Shown here piece after piece: positions 49,886-59,995 of a DNA stretch of 64,000 nucleotides. The notes beneath the pieces were generated by a model. The model worked only from the letters and a program-made list of their open reading frames with translations, was not told the DNA's origin and searched no databases. Within the stretch, counting starts at the first letter, position 1, and each line of letters starts with the position of its first letter. A program made the position numbers and the translations under genes. Source of the stretch: Deltaproteobacteria bacterium (GTDB lineage Bacteria > Myxococcota_A > Polyangia > JAAYKL01); assembly GCA_029565915.1 (NCBI GenBank), contig JAKQNG010000296.1, positions 1 through 64,000 on the forward strand, given 5' to 3'.

Positions 49886-52800
49886 TCAGCGGACAATCAC
49901 CTTGTCCGTTGCGCTGCGGCCGAAGGTCTCCGGCGTATACATTTCTTCTGCCTTCGCGGGGGGCGCGAGAAATTCGCCCGGTGTGGTGGCCTTTGCGACA
50001 TACGTGTATTCCACCACGCCCTCCCACAGGCCGGACGCAAACGCTTCCGCCCGCTCATCGCGCAGGTTCTGGTGCTCGAACCAGTTGCGATGGTAGAACC
50101 ACCCGGGACCGTTGCCGGTCATGGACGGCGCCGCCTCCACCGCCACGTCCGGATTGACCGCTTCAAATCCCGCGGGCAGCGGATCGACAAGAGCCACGTG
50201 ATATCGCCGGACCGTTGTTTCCATGGTTACCCTTACGCGCACGCGGCAGCCCGCCCGGATCAGCCAGCTGCCATCCTTCTGGCGCCGCACGTCCTCGTCG
50301 TCGTCCACGGGTTCATACACCCGCGAAACGGCAAAGCCGTGATCCGAAGCGGGCAGCATCAGATCCGACGGCGAATAGTTGAGTGCAATGCGGTAATACA
50401 TCCGGCCCGCGCCGTCCTTCTGCAGGATGAGTGACTGCATGTCCGTTCCCGCGAGGACCTGTTTCATGGGCACCTGCGCCACCGCCTGATCCGTCGTGCG
50501 ACCGCGGAATGTGTGTTCCGCATAGTTCTTCCCCAGCCACAGCCGCGCCACGAAGTCGGGCGATACCTTTTCAAAAGTTGCAAAATAGCGGTCGAGGGCC
50601 AGCAGGACAAACGCGTTTTCCTGGGTGGACTGCCAGCGTCCCTGCACCTGCCCGGCCAGCAGGCCCCGGACGAGCATGGGAATCAGCTCGTCTGTGGGAG
50701 TCACTTCGATGAGCGCGTGGAGCCAGATACCGTCCACCCGGCGATCCGAATGAAACAGCACGCGCGCGCCATCGGGATAGGCGGTGGTAAAATGGGCCGC
50801 CGACGCCGTCAGGGTGGCGCTGTTGGCCCCGCGCCGCAGAATCTGTTCAGTCAGTCCCGCGTTGTTTTTCACCACCGGCAGCAGCCAGCCCAGGGATTCC
50901 ATGGGCATCTTTTCCACGCCGACGTCGGAAAGCAGCCGCGCGGCGCCGTCCATGTCCGTGTCGCCCATGCGATGGCGCACGTGAAGGGCAAAGGCGCGCA
51001 GGGACTGACGGCTCTCCGCCGAATACTCGCCCGGAATGTGGGAATCGATGTTCTTCAGATACCAGCTGACCCGCGAAAGGGTGTCGTCGCTGACCTTGAA
51101 ACCCTTGTCCTTTGCCGTCTGCAGCGCCATCGCAACATAAATGGACACGTAGGGCCAGGGGCTTTCGTTGGCTCGCCACAATCCGAACCCGTTGTCCCAT
51201 CCCTGCCGCCCCGCCAGTGTGGCAATGGCGCCGTTCACCATGGTTTCCAGTTCCGCCGGCGTCGGCATCCCGGGAACATCGAAGGCGGTCAGCACGTCTT
51301 TCAAGGCCGCGATGGACAGGATTTTCGATGCGAGCTGCTCGCTGCATTCGTAGGGATACTCAACAAGGTACAGGAAGGCGTCCGTCAGAGCCTGCAGCTG
51401 GGTGGATGACGTGGTCACTTCGAGCCCGCCGAACTCCGGATGAACGTCCCCGGGCATCTGCAGGGCCGCCGCCGTGGCGCCCTGATCCACCTGTCCGTAG
51501 GTGGCAAAGGCCTCCGTGGTACCGGGTGTCCATACGGGAATCACCACATTCACCGCATCGGCAAATCCCTCCGTGGCGGCCATGATCTGGACAGTGGCCC
51601 TGCCTGCTTTCTGCGACGCCGCAGGGAAACGGACCTCCAGCCGATCGCCGGCCGGCACCCGCACCCGACGGCCCGGTGCATCGAGGAATGCCTTCTTTGA
51701 CAGCTCCGGCAGCGTCCGTGCAAAGCGCAGGTTGTCCGCACGCACCGCCACGTCCACCCACATGTCCTCTTCGGTCTGGTTCTGCAGCACAACGGGCAGG
51801 AGGAAGCGATCACCGCAGTGGAGGAAGCGGGGCGCAGAGGGCCGCACCATGAGGGGCAGCTTCGCGGTCACGGCGGACTCGGCCCGTCCGAATCGATTCT
51901 TCCCATCGGCGACCACCGCCATGATGCGATAGCGGGTGAGGGAATCGGGCAGGGTCATCTCCACCTGCGCCGTGCCGTCCGCGGCGGTCATCACCCGGGG
52001 TGCGAACAGGGCGAGGGGCGAAAAATTTGATCGAACGGCGACCGGGGTTGTTGCCGCGCTGCCCGTACCAGTGGCATTGGCCAGTGGCAACGCCATCGAG
52101 AGTTCCTGCTTGTCGCGCGCCCCGCCGTTGCGCCCACCGGGGGACGACTTCTGCACGCGCAGGTTGCCGCGAAAACTCCCGTCTCCGTCCGCCCAGTCGC
52201 CGACGCGTTCTACGGTCTGACGGGTCATCTGCGCCTTTGCCGCGGCCAGGGCTGCATCGTCCGCGAGGCGCAACCATGCCCTCGAGTGAACATCCTGCAC
52301 GCCGTCTTCCACGTTCCGGTAAAACGTTTCCACGGGATCCTTCAGGGTATAGCCCGTCAGGGCGAGCACCGCCTCGTCCACCGCGAACACTGTCACCTCG
52401 CCGTCCTTTACCGGACGCCCCGCCGGATCAGTCACCGTCACGTGTACGTCAGTGGTGCTGCCCGGGCGCAGAACCTTCTCTGCGGCGGATACCTCCACTT
52501 CCAGGCGCCGGTGCGTCGCGGGCACTGACAGGGCGATGGTGCCCGATGCCGCGGCGGGTGCACTGTCGCCTCCATCCCTGCCGACAGCGGCGCCCACCAG
52601 ATCCACCTGCAGGGTCACCTGGGGCACGTGGCGTTCGACGATGTTGATGGAAACAATGGTATCGCGGGTCAGGCGCAGCACCCGGCGGTGCAGCAGTCCG
52701 CCCCGGCGCAGAGTCAGTACGCCATCGGAGGGATAAAATGGCGACTGCACCAGTACCTTTGCCACATCCCCGGGTGCCCACTCTTCCTTCTGAGGGACAA

Positions 52801-55800
52801 GGACAACCCGATCCGTTTCCAGCATTCGATCCACCGGCGCGCCGCCGGTCACAAAGAACCGCATTTCGCTGCGATTGGGCCGCCCGGCACGGTCCTTCAC
52901 GGTGGCCGTCGCCACGTAGAGGCCGCCGCGATCCGGCGAAAAGCGGCATTCTGTCAGATATTCCCGACCAAGGGCACAGCGGGCGACTTCGATGGCGTCG
53001 CCGTTCCATCCCCGTCCTTCCACGCGGGTGAGCCGCACTTCTCCCTGTGCTGCCGTCACCCGGTTGCCATCGATGTCCACCACGGCGGTTTCCAGGGCCA
53101 CCTGATCGCCCACCTCGATGAAGTTGCGGCTGAGTCGCAGCCCTGCATACAGCCGCGACGGGTGCACGAGGATCTGCGAGGAACTGCTCCACATCTGGCG
53201 GTTCACGTCCTGCACCGTGGCCCGGGCCGTCACCAGCATGGGCCGCACGGGATCGAGGGAGCGGAACCGGATATCCAGGCCGTGGGTGCCCGTTGCGTCC
53301 GTCGTTCCCGTTTTTTCAACGGTGGCCGACGGCGACGGTGGCGGCTCCCAGCACCGCCAGAAGGGCAGATATGGGCCAAAGTGCCAGTCCGACCAGCCCG
53401 GCGGTGAATAGTCCGCCACCACGGACTGGAGATGCCATGTTACCGGCGCATTCAGAAGAGGCCCGCCGGCATAGTAGGACGCAGCCACAGAAGCGGTGGC
53501 CCGACCGCCGAGGATGTGGACACCCTCGTCAAACCCGGTGCTCACCGCGAATTCGGGGGTGCGGAACTCCGCAATCTGGAAGGCGTGGGTATCCCGTCGC
53601 AGTTGGGTGTCCAGTGTCGGGTCGTCGACCTCCACCTCTACCCGGGCATTCCCCGTGTGGACATCGTCGGGCAGGGCGGTTTTCAGATGGAAGCCGCCAT
53701 TCTCGCTGATGGGTGCGCTGCCTTTTGAAAGGGGATTGCCCCGTGGGTCAGAAACTGTCCAGTTCACGCGTTCGGCCACCTTTGTCTGCGCATCGGGGAC
53801 GTCCCCTTCATCGCCGCGCAGTTTTCGCACGTAGCCCTTGATCCACACGGTTTCGCCGGGCCGGTAGATGCCCCGATCATCGAAGAGATGCACCCCGAAT
53901 CGATTCTGACGCGCAAACGCCTGCCAGCCGCCGGGAACCAGCACCGCGTCGCTTCCCGTTCGAGCCACCAGCACATCCCCTCCAGGGATGCCCGGAAGGG
54001 CCAGTACGCCAAGCCCCTGCGCATCCGAGGTCATTTCCGCCACAGCCGCACCATCGTTCAGAAGTTGAATGCGGGCGCCATCCACCGGCGCGCCGTCCTT
54101 CAGGCGGGTGACAAAGGCAACCAGTTCTTTTCCATCGGCGAAGGCAGACAAGCCCAGCGAAGTTACCTGTATCCAGCAGCTCACTTCCTGGCGATTCCAC
54201 GATTCTTTTGCCTGTACGACGGGTTCCACTTTCAGCACGAAATGACCGGTGCCGTCTTTCAGGTACGGTTGCAGATCGATGGCCACGGGGGTAATGGCAT
54301 CCGGTAATCCGTCGGGACGGACGGTTTTGTCAAACAGGCGGCGGCCCGGCAGCGGCTGGTGGCGGGATTCTTCGTTCCAGCGCTGGTCTGCCCAGTTGCG
54401 CCACGCGGGATAATCGGTGGGCGTCACCGCGTGGAGCGTCACCTTCAGGCTGTTGTGGTTGACCGAATAAACGGTCATTCGCGGCGTTGCCGAAGGAGAC
54501 AGGGTCAGCAGCTCACCTTCGGGACCGAAGAGATTTTTTCCAATGCTGCCGGTTTTGAACTGGACCCGGACCGGTTTGGACAGTTTCTGTCCATGCACAT
54601 CCCGCAGGGAGGCGGGGATCTCCACCTTGTAAGTCGTCCGGCCGTTCTTCAGGCCATCCAGGGATATGGTTTGACCCGACGCGTCGATGACCAGTTCGGC
54701 CACCGGGGGCGTGACAATGATGTTGTCCTTGGAAAAGGATGCAAGGTCGATTTCGTTGGAAAAATCCACCGTCCAGGCAGCGTCCGGCGCGCACGTGTCA
54801 TCAAAGCCGCACTGGTGGTGGGTGACCCGGAACGGACCGAAGGTGGAAAACGAAAACGTCTGCGCCACTCTGGTCCGACCGGGGCCTTCGGCCGAGGGCG
54901 CACCGGCATCCACAAACACCACCACTTCCGTGGCCGCCGGCAGGGGGCGTTCGACCCGGAGCGCCAACCATTGCCCTTCTTGCGCGTGATCCACCAGGGT
55001 GTGCACCGGACTGTTTTCGATTTCCGCTTCTGTGGCCGGCCGCAGGGGAACCTGCTGTCCGCGGAAGCCGAGCTTCACGTAGCGGCCCATGGCCGCCGGA
55101 TCGATGCGCTGGTCGAAGGCGATGAAAATGACCTCGTCCAGACCTCGTCCGTCTCCCGTGGGGTACATCTGTGTCATGGTCGGAGGCGGTGTGGAAAACG
55201 AAAATCGAAATTTCTCCTTCAGCCGCTCGCCGTCGACGCCGGCGATTCCCGCCGGAATGATGGCCTCGTAATCCGTCGCCATGGGAAACCGGTCCGTCGG
55301 TCGAAATGTGATCGTCCGCGTGCCCAGCCACTGCCACTGTCCCGGCGGCTGCGGCGTCAGCTGCACGGGGAGGTTCTGCTCGACCTGTGCCTGGGTGCCC
55401 ACGGCCACCATGGGTTGCGAAAAGGTCACGCGCAGGTCCGGCGCCTCGTTCACACGGTCCCGGGGGGCCGCCTGTACAACGGTGAGGGGACCATTTGTTG
55501 CGGACGGCGGCGGACGGCGGATTGTCGACACCGACAGTTCCACCCGTTGGCCGGGAGCAGGCGGTCGGCGGGACGATTCCCGCATGGCCCATGGCGCTTG
55601 CGCGGTTTCGGGGAGCGTCGTCGCCGCGCGGTCCAGCAGAGCCCGGGATGCTTCGTCTGAGAGCCACTCGCCTTCTTCCACGCGATCAGTCGCGATGGAT
55701 GGCGGGCCGCTCCATGAAGTCACGTCCATGACCAGGCCCGCGCCTTCCTCTCCTTCTTCAAATTCGGCGACCTCTGGCACCGGCGCTTCCACTGCCGGAG

Positions 55801-55909
55801 ATGCGGTCACCACCTGCTGAGAAGGAGCGGCTGTGCCACCCCCGCAGTTATTCAGAACCGGAAGGGTCGCCATGGCGACGACCATCCACACAGCATTGCG
55901 ACAGGTCAT
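49886..55909 (-). CDS. alpha-2-macroglobulin family lipoprotein
   Basis: ATG 55909 (MTCRNAVWMV) begins a signal peptide with lipobox LNNC, and the track's earlier start is rejected. At about 2007 residues it is longer than E. coli YfhM (about 1650). Ordered MG-type beta-sandwich domains fill residues 150-1200. The bait-like and MG7 regions follow, then the thioester domain with CSEQ in YPYECSEQLAS, matching the CxEQ thioester with Ser at x. The C-terminal receptor-like domain holds Gly/Asp-rich strands. It traps proteases that breach the envelope. No pbpC neighbour is present, unlike in many proteobacteria. Lipid anchoring puts it in the periplasm. Confidence 0.92.
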   Translation of the reverse strand: MTCRNAVWMVVAMATLPVLNNCGGGTAAPSQQVVTASPAVEAPVPEVAEFEEGEEGAGLVMDVTSWSGPPSIATDRVEEGEWLSDEASRALLDRAATTLPETAQAPWAMRESSRRPPAPGQRVELSVSTIRRPPPSATNGPLTVVQAAPRDRVNEAPDLRVTFSQPMVAVGTQAQVEQNLPVQLTPQPPGQWQWLGTRTITFRPTDRFPMATDYEAIIPAGIAGVDGERLKEKFRFSFSTPPPTMTQMYPTGDGRGLDEVIFIAFDQRIDPAAMGRYVKLGFRGQQVPLRPATEAEIENSPVHTLVDHAQEGQWLALRVERPLPAATEVVVFVDAGAPSAEGPGRTRVAQTFSFSTFGPFRVTHHQCGFDDTCAPDAAWTVDFSNEIDLASFSKDNIIVTPPVAELVIDASGQTISLDGLKNGRTTYKVEIPASLRDVHGQKLSKPVRVQFKTGSIGKNLFGPEGELLTLSPSATPRMTVYSVNHNSLKVTLHAVTPTDYPAWRNWADQRWNEESRHQPLPGRRLFDKTVRPDGLPDAITPVAIDLQPYLKDGTGHFVLKVEPVVQAKESWNRQEVSCWIQVTSLGLSAFADGKELVAFVTRLKDGAPVDGARIQLLNDGAAVAEMTSDAQGLGVLALPGIPGGDVLVARTGSDAVLVPGGWQAFARQNRFGVHLFDDRGIYRPGETVWIKGYVRKLRGDEGDVPDAQTKVAERVNWTVSDPRGNPLSKGSAPISENGGFHLKTALPDDVHTGNARVEVEVDDPTLDTQLRRDTHAFQIAEFRTPEFAVSTGFDEGVHILGGRATASVAASYYAGGPLLNAPVTWHLQSVVADYSPPGWSDWHFGPYLPFWRCWEPPPSPSATVEKTGTTDATGTHGLDIRFRSLDPVRPMLVTARATVQDVNRQMWSSSSQILVHPSRLYAGLRLSRNFIEVGDQVALETAVVDIDGNRVTAAQGEVRLTRVEGRGWNGDAIEVARCALGREYLTECRFSPDRGGLYVATATVKDRAGRPNRSEMRFFVTGGAPVDRMLETDRVVLVPQKEEWAPGDVAKVLVQSPFYPSDGVLTLRRGGLLHRRVLRLTRDTIVSINIVERHVPQVTLQVDLVGAAVGRDGGDSAPAAASGTIALSVPATHRRLEVEVSAAEKVLRPGSTTDVHVTVTDPAGRPVKDGEVTVFAVDEAVLALTGYTLKDPVETFYRNVEDGVQDVHSRAWLRLADDAALAAAKAQMTRQTVERVGDWADGDGSFRGNLRVQKSSPGGRNGGARDKQELSMALPLANATGTGSAATTPVAVRSNFSPLALFAPRVMTAADGTAQVEMTLPDSLTRYRIMAVVADGKNRFGRAESAVTAKLPLMVRPSAPRFLHCGDRFLLPVVLQNQTEEDMWVDVAVRADNLRFARTLPELSKKAFLDAPGRRVRVPAGDRLEVRFPAASQKAGRATVQIMAATEGFADAVNVVIPVWTPGTTEAFATYGQVDQGATAAALQMPGDVHPEFGGLEVTTSSTQLQALTDAFLYLVEYPYECSEQLASKILSIAALKDVLTAFDVPGMPTPAELETMVNGAIATLAGRQGWDNGFGLWRANESPWPYVSIYVAMALQTAKDKGFKVSDDTLSRVSWYLKNIDSHIPGEYSAESRQSLRAFALHVRHRMGDTDMDGAARLLSDVGVEKMPMESLGWLLPVVKNNAGLTEQILRRGANSATLTASAAHFTTAYPDGARVLFHSDRRVDGIWLHALIEVTPTDELIPMLVRGLLAGQVQGRWQSTQENAFVLLALDRYFATFEKVSPDFVARLWLGKNYAEHTFRGRTTDQAVAQVPMKQVLAGTDMQSLILQKDGAGRMYYRIALNYSPSDLMLPASDHGFAVSRVYEPVDDDEDVRRQKDGSWLIRAGCRVRVRVTMETTVRRYHVALVDPLPAGFEAVNPDVAVEAAPSMTGNGPGWFYHRNWFEHQNLRDERAEAFASGLWEGVVEYTYVAKATTPGEFLAPPAKAEEMYTPETFGRSATDKVIVR

Positions 55910-55940
55910 GGATGCTTCTCTTTCTTCTGGGTGCGTTTCG

Positions 55941-57596
55941 TTACAGCAGCAGCCGGTTGTGTTCCGAACGGGATTCTCCGGCACTGGATACCCGGATGGC
56001 CGCCTGATCGTGTACGGGACAGGCGAATTCGCAGGCGCCGCAGCCGCTGCACCGATCGGGCACGACAAACGGACGTTTCAGGACAATGCTTCGACCATCG
56101 ACGGTCACCGTGACCTCCTCCAGTCGGATGGCTTTTGGCGAAATGGGACAGAACTCCTCGCAGACCGTGCAGGGCGTGGCCATGCCAAAGGGCAGGCAGC
56201 GCCCCTGATCGATGAACGCGGTGCCGATGCGCACCAGCGCCGCACCCCGCGCGCCGGTTTTTTCGTTTTCGCTGACGCGCAAGATGGCCGCCGTGGGACA
56301 GACCTGCGTGCAGAGCGTGCAGGTGGGCTCGCAGTACCCCACCCGGGGCACCAGCACGGGTGTCCACAGGCCTTCGACGCCGGCTTCATCCAGCGCCGGA
56401 TGCAGCGCGTTGTTGGGACAGATCTTCATGCACTGACCGCACCGGATGCAGCGGGCCAGAAAATCTTCTTCTGCCACCGCGCCGGGAGGCCGGATGCAGG
56501 CGGGATCGGGCCGTCCTTCCGGTCCCGTCACACCGCCCCGTCGCAGCACGGGAACCAGCAGAGCGCCCGCCGCCAGACCCGTGGCCAGATGCCGCTTGCG
56601 CAGATCGGGCCCGTCCGCCACCTGTTCGCCCAGACCGCCCACCGCGGCAAAATGCAGCGCGTCGTCTTCGCACACAGCCACGCAGTTCATGCACAGGTCG
56701 CACTCCGCACGCTGCCAGTCCGTTCCGGGCAGAGGAGATGCCGCCCCCGAACAGGCCTTTTCGCACTTGCCGCAGTTGGTGCATTTTGATTCGTCCTTGC
56801 GCAGCACCAGCAGCGAACGCTGCCCGGACAGTCCCAGCAGGGCACCCAGGGGGCAGAGATAGCGACACCAGAACCTTGGATGGAACCGGTTGGCAATCAA
56901 TACGGCGACAAAGAAGAGGGACACCAGCAGGCCGCCGGACACCAGCAGCCCGTTGTGATGCACGAGCAGGCCCGCAGCGCCGTCGTACAGGCGATCGGAT
57001 ATCTGCTGCACGGCCGTGGAATCCGCCGCCGACATCCGCCCGATGAAACCACCGGCAACGAAATCGATGACCGGCAGGACCGTCAGCGCGATGCCCCGCG
57101 TCACAAGGGACAACGGATCGAACAGCCCGGCAATGGCCGAGCCGCAGAGGGCCGCCAGCAGGCTTCCCGCCAGCAGATAGTATTTGATTCGATGGCCGGG
57201 CTTCGGCCGGTTCGCGCGGATGCGCGCCGCTGTGGACAGGGTGGGACGGAACGCGGAACAGGCGTGGTTCAGCGTGCCCATGGGGCACACCCACCCGCAG
57301 AAGAAACGGCCCAGAAAGACGGCCGTCCCCAGCACGATGAGGCTCCACAGCAGGGTGGATGGCACGGTCCAGGTGGACAGGAACACCAGCAGCAGGGCCA
57401 GCGGATCGATGTCGAGGAACGCTTCCACGGGCCACGGAACGCGGGTGACGTTTCCTGCGTCGTAACCCGCGCCCGTCAGATCGGCCGTTGCAAAGATGAG
57501 CAGCAGAAAAACGGCCAGAAACGCTATCTGGGAGATGCGGCGACCTGCGCGCCAACGGGCCCAGAAGATCCTGCGTCGGTCCCGGTCCCCGGCCAT
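55941..57596 (-). CDS. membrane polyferredoxin (NapH-like)
   Basis: ATG 57596 overlaps the preceding stop (TGATG). The 551-residue protein has an N-terminal half with about six transmembrane helices carrying two NapH/RdxA-type motifs, FFCGWVCPMG and WCRYLCPLG. A soluble part follows with at least five more [4Fe-4S]-type Cys clusters: CTNCGKCEKAC, CDLCMNCVAVC, CIRCGQCMKIC, CTLCTQVCP and CSGCGACEFACP. One internal segment (DLRKRHLATGLAAGAL) resembles a twin-arginine sequence. It would move electrons between the quinone pool and a periplasmic acceptor. Its partner is the DUF362 protein encoded just upstream. Confidence 0.9.
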   Translation of the reverse strand: MAGDRDRRRIFWARWRAGRRISQIAFLAVFLLLIFATADLTGAGYDAGNVTRVPWPVEAFLDIDPLALLLVFLSTWTVPSTLLWSLIVLGTAVFLGRFFCGWVCPMGTLNHACSAFRPTLSTAARIRANRPKPGHRIKYYLLAGSLLAALCGSAIAGLFDPLSLVTRGIALTVLPVIDFVAGGFIGRMSAADSTAVQQISDRLYDGAAGLLVHHNGLLVSGGLLVSLFFVAVLIANRFHPRFWCRYLCPLGALLGLSGQRSLLVLRKDESKCTNCGKCEKACSGAASPLPGTDWQRAECDLCMNCVAVCEDDALHFAAVGGLGEQVADGPDLRKRHLATGLAAGALLVPVLRRGGVTGPEGRPDPACIRPPGAVAEEDFLARCIRCGQCMKICPNNALHPALDEAGVEGLWTPVLVPRVGYCEPTCTLCTQVCPTAAILRVSENEKTGARGAALVRIGTAFIDQGRCLPFGMATPCTVCEEFCPISPKAIRLEEVTVTVDGRSIVLKRPFVVPDRCSGCGACEFACPVHDQAAIRVSSAGESRSEHNRLLL

Positions 57597-58561
57597 CAGA
57601 GTTCTGTCACTTTGACCCGCGACAGATCGGCTGTCCCCAGTCCCCGCTGTTGCGCGAGGGCGAGGTATGGCAGGTCCGCCGGTGTCAGTCCGATGAGGCG
57701 GCAGGACCAAGCGTCCACCGCCACCTGATCCGTCGATGCGATGACCTTGCCCACTTCCTGCGTGTCCGCCAGGTTTCCGCCCTGGGGACCGTTGCGCAGC
57801 AGCACGCGGGTGGCATCCATGACCGTGAGGGTGGGCCGGATGAACTCCGCGAGATCGGCAATGGAGTCGTCAATGCGCTGGTGGAGGCGGTTTCTGCGGC
57901 CGCCGAGGATGCCGTAGAGGTTTTTCATGGCGCCCGTAAACTTCGACAGCCCGTGATGCTTGGCAATGGGCACGTTGATGAACCGATCCGCGGACACGGC
58001 GGGCACCAGCACCGGCATCCGTCCCAGGATGATGCCGCCCATGTCGTAGTCGCGGAACCGGTGTTCTGCCGGCAGGATGACTTCTGCCCCGGCTGCCTGT
58101 GCCGCTTTCCAGATGCCCGAACGAGTGAAGCACCGCTCCGGATCATTGCAGGTGTTGTCGGTCACCACCACCGCCCCGGCCCCGGCTTCGAAACACAGCC
58201 GGACCAGTGTTGCCACCACCTCCGGATTCGTGTTCGCCGCCTGCACGGGGGTGCGGTCCCATCCGATGTTGGGCTTGATGACCACCCGGTCGCCCTTTTT
58301 GACAAACGCCCCGATGCCGCCCAGCTCCTTTACGGCGGCCCTCACCGCGCGGTCCGGATCGCCGCCGGCCACCACCAGCCGGGGGCGGTCCTCCTGTTGT
58401 GGGGCGCGGAAATCCCGCACCTGCCGCACGGCTGCCCGTTTTACCGGCTCGTCGCGCCCCCTGTCGCTCGACAGACAGGCACCGCCCACGCAGGCCGAGA
58501 CCCCGGCGCAACCCAATGCCGCGCGCTTGAGAAACTCCCTGCGGTTCCAGGCATCGGTCAT
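57596..58561 (-). CDS. Tat-exported DUF362 protein
   Basis: The 321-residue protein has a twin-arginine signal (NRREFLKRAALGCAG) and a DUF362 domain with the conserved VVIKPNIGWDR, VTDNTCNDP, FINVPIAKHHGLSKFTGAMKN and LTVMDATRVL. DUF362 proteins often pair with ferredoxin modules and are presumed redox or Fe-S enzymes, but the reaction is unknown. There are no ferredoxin Cys in this chain, so it relies on the overlapping polyferredoxin gene for electrons. The Cys run near residues 20-30 is in the signal region. Confidence 0.9.
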   Translation of the reverse strand: MTDAWNRREFLKRAALGCAGVSACVGGACLSSDRGRDEPVKRAAVRQVRDFRAPQQEDRPRLVVAGGDPDRAVRAAVKELGGIGAFVKKGDRVVIKPNIGWDRTPVQAANTNPEVVATLVRLCFEAGAGAVVVTDNTCNDPERCFTRSGIWKAAQAAGAEVILPAEHRFRDYDMGGIILGRMPVLVPAVSADRFINVPIAKHHGLSKFTGAMKNLYGILGGRRNRLHQRIDDSIADLAEFIRPTLTVMDATRVLLRNGPQGGNLADTQEVGKVIASTDQVAVDAWSCRLIGLTPADLPYLALAQQRGLGTADLSRVKVTEL

Positions 58562-58573
58562 GAAAACACCTCG

Positions 58574-59884
58574 CTATCGACGGGCTTTTTTCGGCGCGGG
58601 TTTTTTCGGTGCCGGCTTTTTCGGGGCAACCTTGGCCGGTGCCTTTTTAGGTTCCGGCTTTTTGGGAGCGGCCTTCACCGGCGGTTTTTTCGGTGCCGGC
58701 TTCTTCGGGGCCACCTTGGCCGGCGCCTTTTTGGGTTCCGGTTTTTTGGGAGCGGCCTTCACCGGCGGCTTCTTCGGTTCGGGCTTCTTCGGGGCCGCCT
58801 TCACCGGGGCCTTCTTCGGTTCGGGCTTCTTCGGGGCCGCCTTCACCGGGGCCTTCTTCGGTTCCGGCTTCTTCGGGGCCGCCTTCGCCGGGGCCTTCTT
58901 CGGTTCCGGCTTCTTCGGGGCCGCCTTCACGGGTGCCTTCTTCAGCTCGGACTTCTTCGGTGGTTCGGATTTCCGCGCCGCCGCGTCCTTTGCCGCCTGC
59001 TTCCTGGCCTCAATTTTCTTCAACTCGGCCACCCGGTCCTCTTCTGCCCGTCGCACGGCCCGTTCCTTCGCCCGCCGCGCCTCTTCCTCTTCTTCCCGGC
59101 GCGCCCGCTCTTCCTCTTCCTTCATCCGCTTCTCCTGCTCGAGCCGCGCCTGCAGGGCCAGCTTCTTGTGGTCCACGGAATTTTCAATTTTTGCCACCAT
59201 GCGTCCGCAGGCGGGACAGAAGTCGATGATATCTTCCTGTACCAGCCTGGCCCGGATGCCCGTCGGCAGTTCCATGCGGCACACCCGGCAGATGCCGTCG
59301 TGCAGCACGGTGAGGCCCACGCCCGAACGGGACTGGCGCAGTCGATCGTATTTGCGCAGCAGCGATGACGGAATACCGACCACCGCCTTACGCCGCTTTG
59401 CCTCCAGATCGTCGATCTGGTTTTTCAGCTTTTTCAGCTGGGCCTCCGGTGCCTGCTGGGACTTCTGCACTTCTTCGGACCGCTTCGCGATCTGCTCGTC
59501 CACCTTTGTCAGGTTTTTCTGCAGGGTCGCAAGCTGATCGTCCGTTTCCACCAGCAGGACGGCGAGCTTGTCCTCTTCGGTGCGCAGGGCCTCCGTGGAG
59601 GAGCGGTTGCGGGGCTTGAAGGCCCGCGTGCGGTTGGCGATGAGCTGCTTGATCGCCGTGCGGATGTCCTCCAGGGTATTCTGGTACATGTCCCGCTGGG
59701 CCCTGGTGGCGGTCTGGCTGCGCAGGAGCTCCGTCTGTTCCGCTTTCAGCTCGTTGAGCCGTGCGTCTTCGCGCATACAGCGTGCCTGTAATTCCCGCGC
59801 TTCATCCACCAGATCCCGGATTTTCAGATCGATATCCTGAACGGAGAGAAGCGCTTCCAATGATTTACTTTCCCGCAGTTGCAT
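58574..59884 (-). CDS. coiled-coil zinc-ribbon protein with Lys/Pro/Ala repeat tail
   Basis: The ATG at 59884 is preceded by AGAGGTGAACAGG. The 436-residue protein has an N-terminal coiled coil (about 10-185), a C4 zinc ribbon (CRVCRMELP..CPACGRMV, about 205-235), a highly charged Glu/Arg helix, and from about residue 310 a tail of repeated PKKPEPKKAPVKAA units. The first two parts match the COG1579 zinc-ribbon family. The tail resembles histone H1 C-termini and would bind nucleic acid or be disordered. It diverges from mnmG. A role with DNA or ribosomes is inferred from the tail. Confidence 0.8.
   Translation of the reverse strand: MQLRESKSLEALLSVQDIDLKIRDLVDEARELQARCMREDARLNELKAEQTELLRSQTATRAQRDMYQNTLEDIRTAIKQLIANRTRAFKPRNRSSTEALRTEEDKLAVLLVETDDQLATLQKNLTKVDEQIAKRSEEVQKSQQAPEAQLKKLKNQIDDLEAKRRKAVVGIPSSLLRKYDRLRQSRSGVGLTVLHDGICRVCRMELPTGIRARLVQEDIIDFCPACGRMVAKIENSVDHKKLALQARLEQEKRMKEEEERARREEEEEARRAKERAVRRAEEDRVAELKKIEARKQAAKDAAARKSEPPKKSELKKAPVKAAPKKPEPKKAPAKAAPKKPEPKKAPVKAAPKKPEPKKAPVKAAPKKPEPKKPPVKAAPKKPEPKKAPAKVAPKKPAPKKPPVKAAPKKPEPKKAPAKVAPKKPAPKKPAPKKARR
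58580..58955. repeat. coding tandem repeat, 42-bp units
   Basis: The 3' end of the coiled-coil gene is built of imperfect 14-codon units (P-K-K-P-E-P-K-K-A-P-x-K-A-A) repeated about eight times. Copies are close enough in DNA to expand or contract by slippage. Confidence 0.7.
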
Positions 59885-59995
59885 CCTGTTCACCTCTGGT
59901 ATCGAAATTATTAAACGATCTGGTACATTATGTCAAAGCGCCCCGAACCCGGGAAGCGCGGAAACACCGGACCGCCATCGACGAAACACAGACCC

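Noticed and set aside
47695-50157. 820-aa plus-strand ORF
   Set aside because: It runs antisense through two clear genes (DUF4143 ATPase, MscS) and into the A2M gene. Its composition is Arg/Gly/His/Pro noise.
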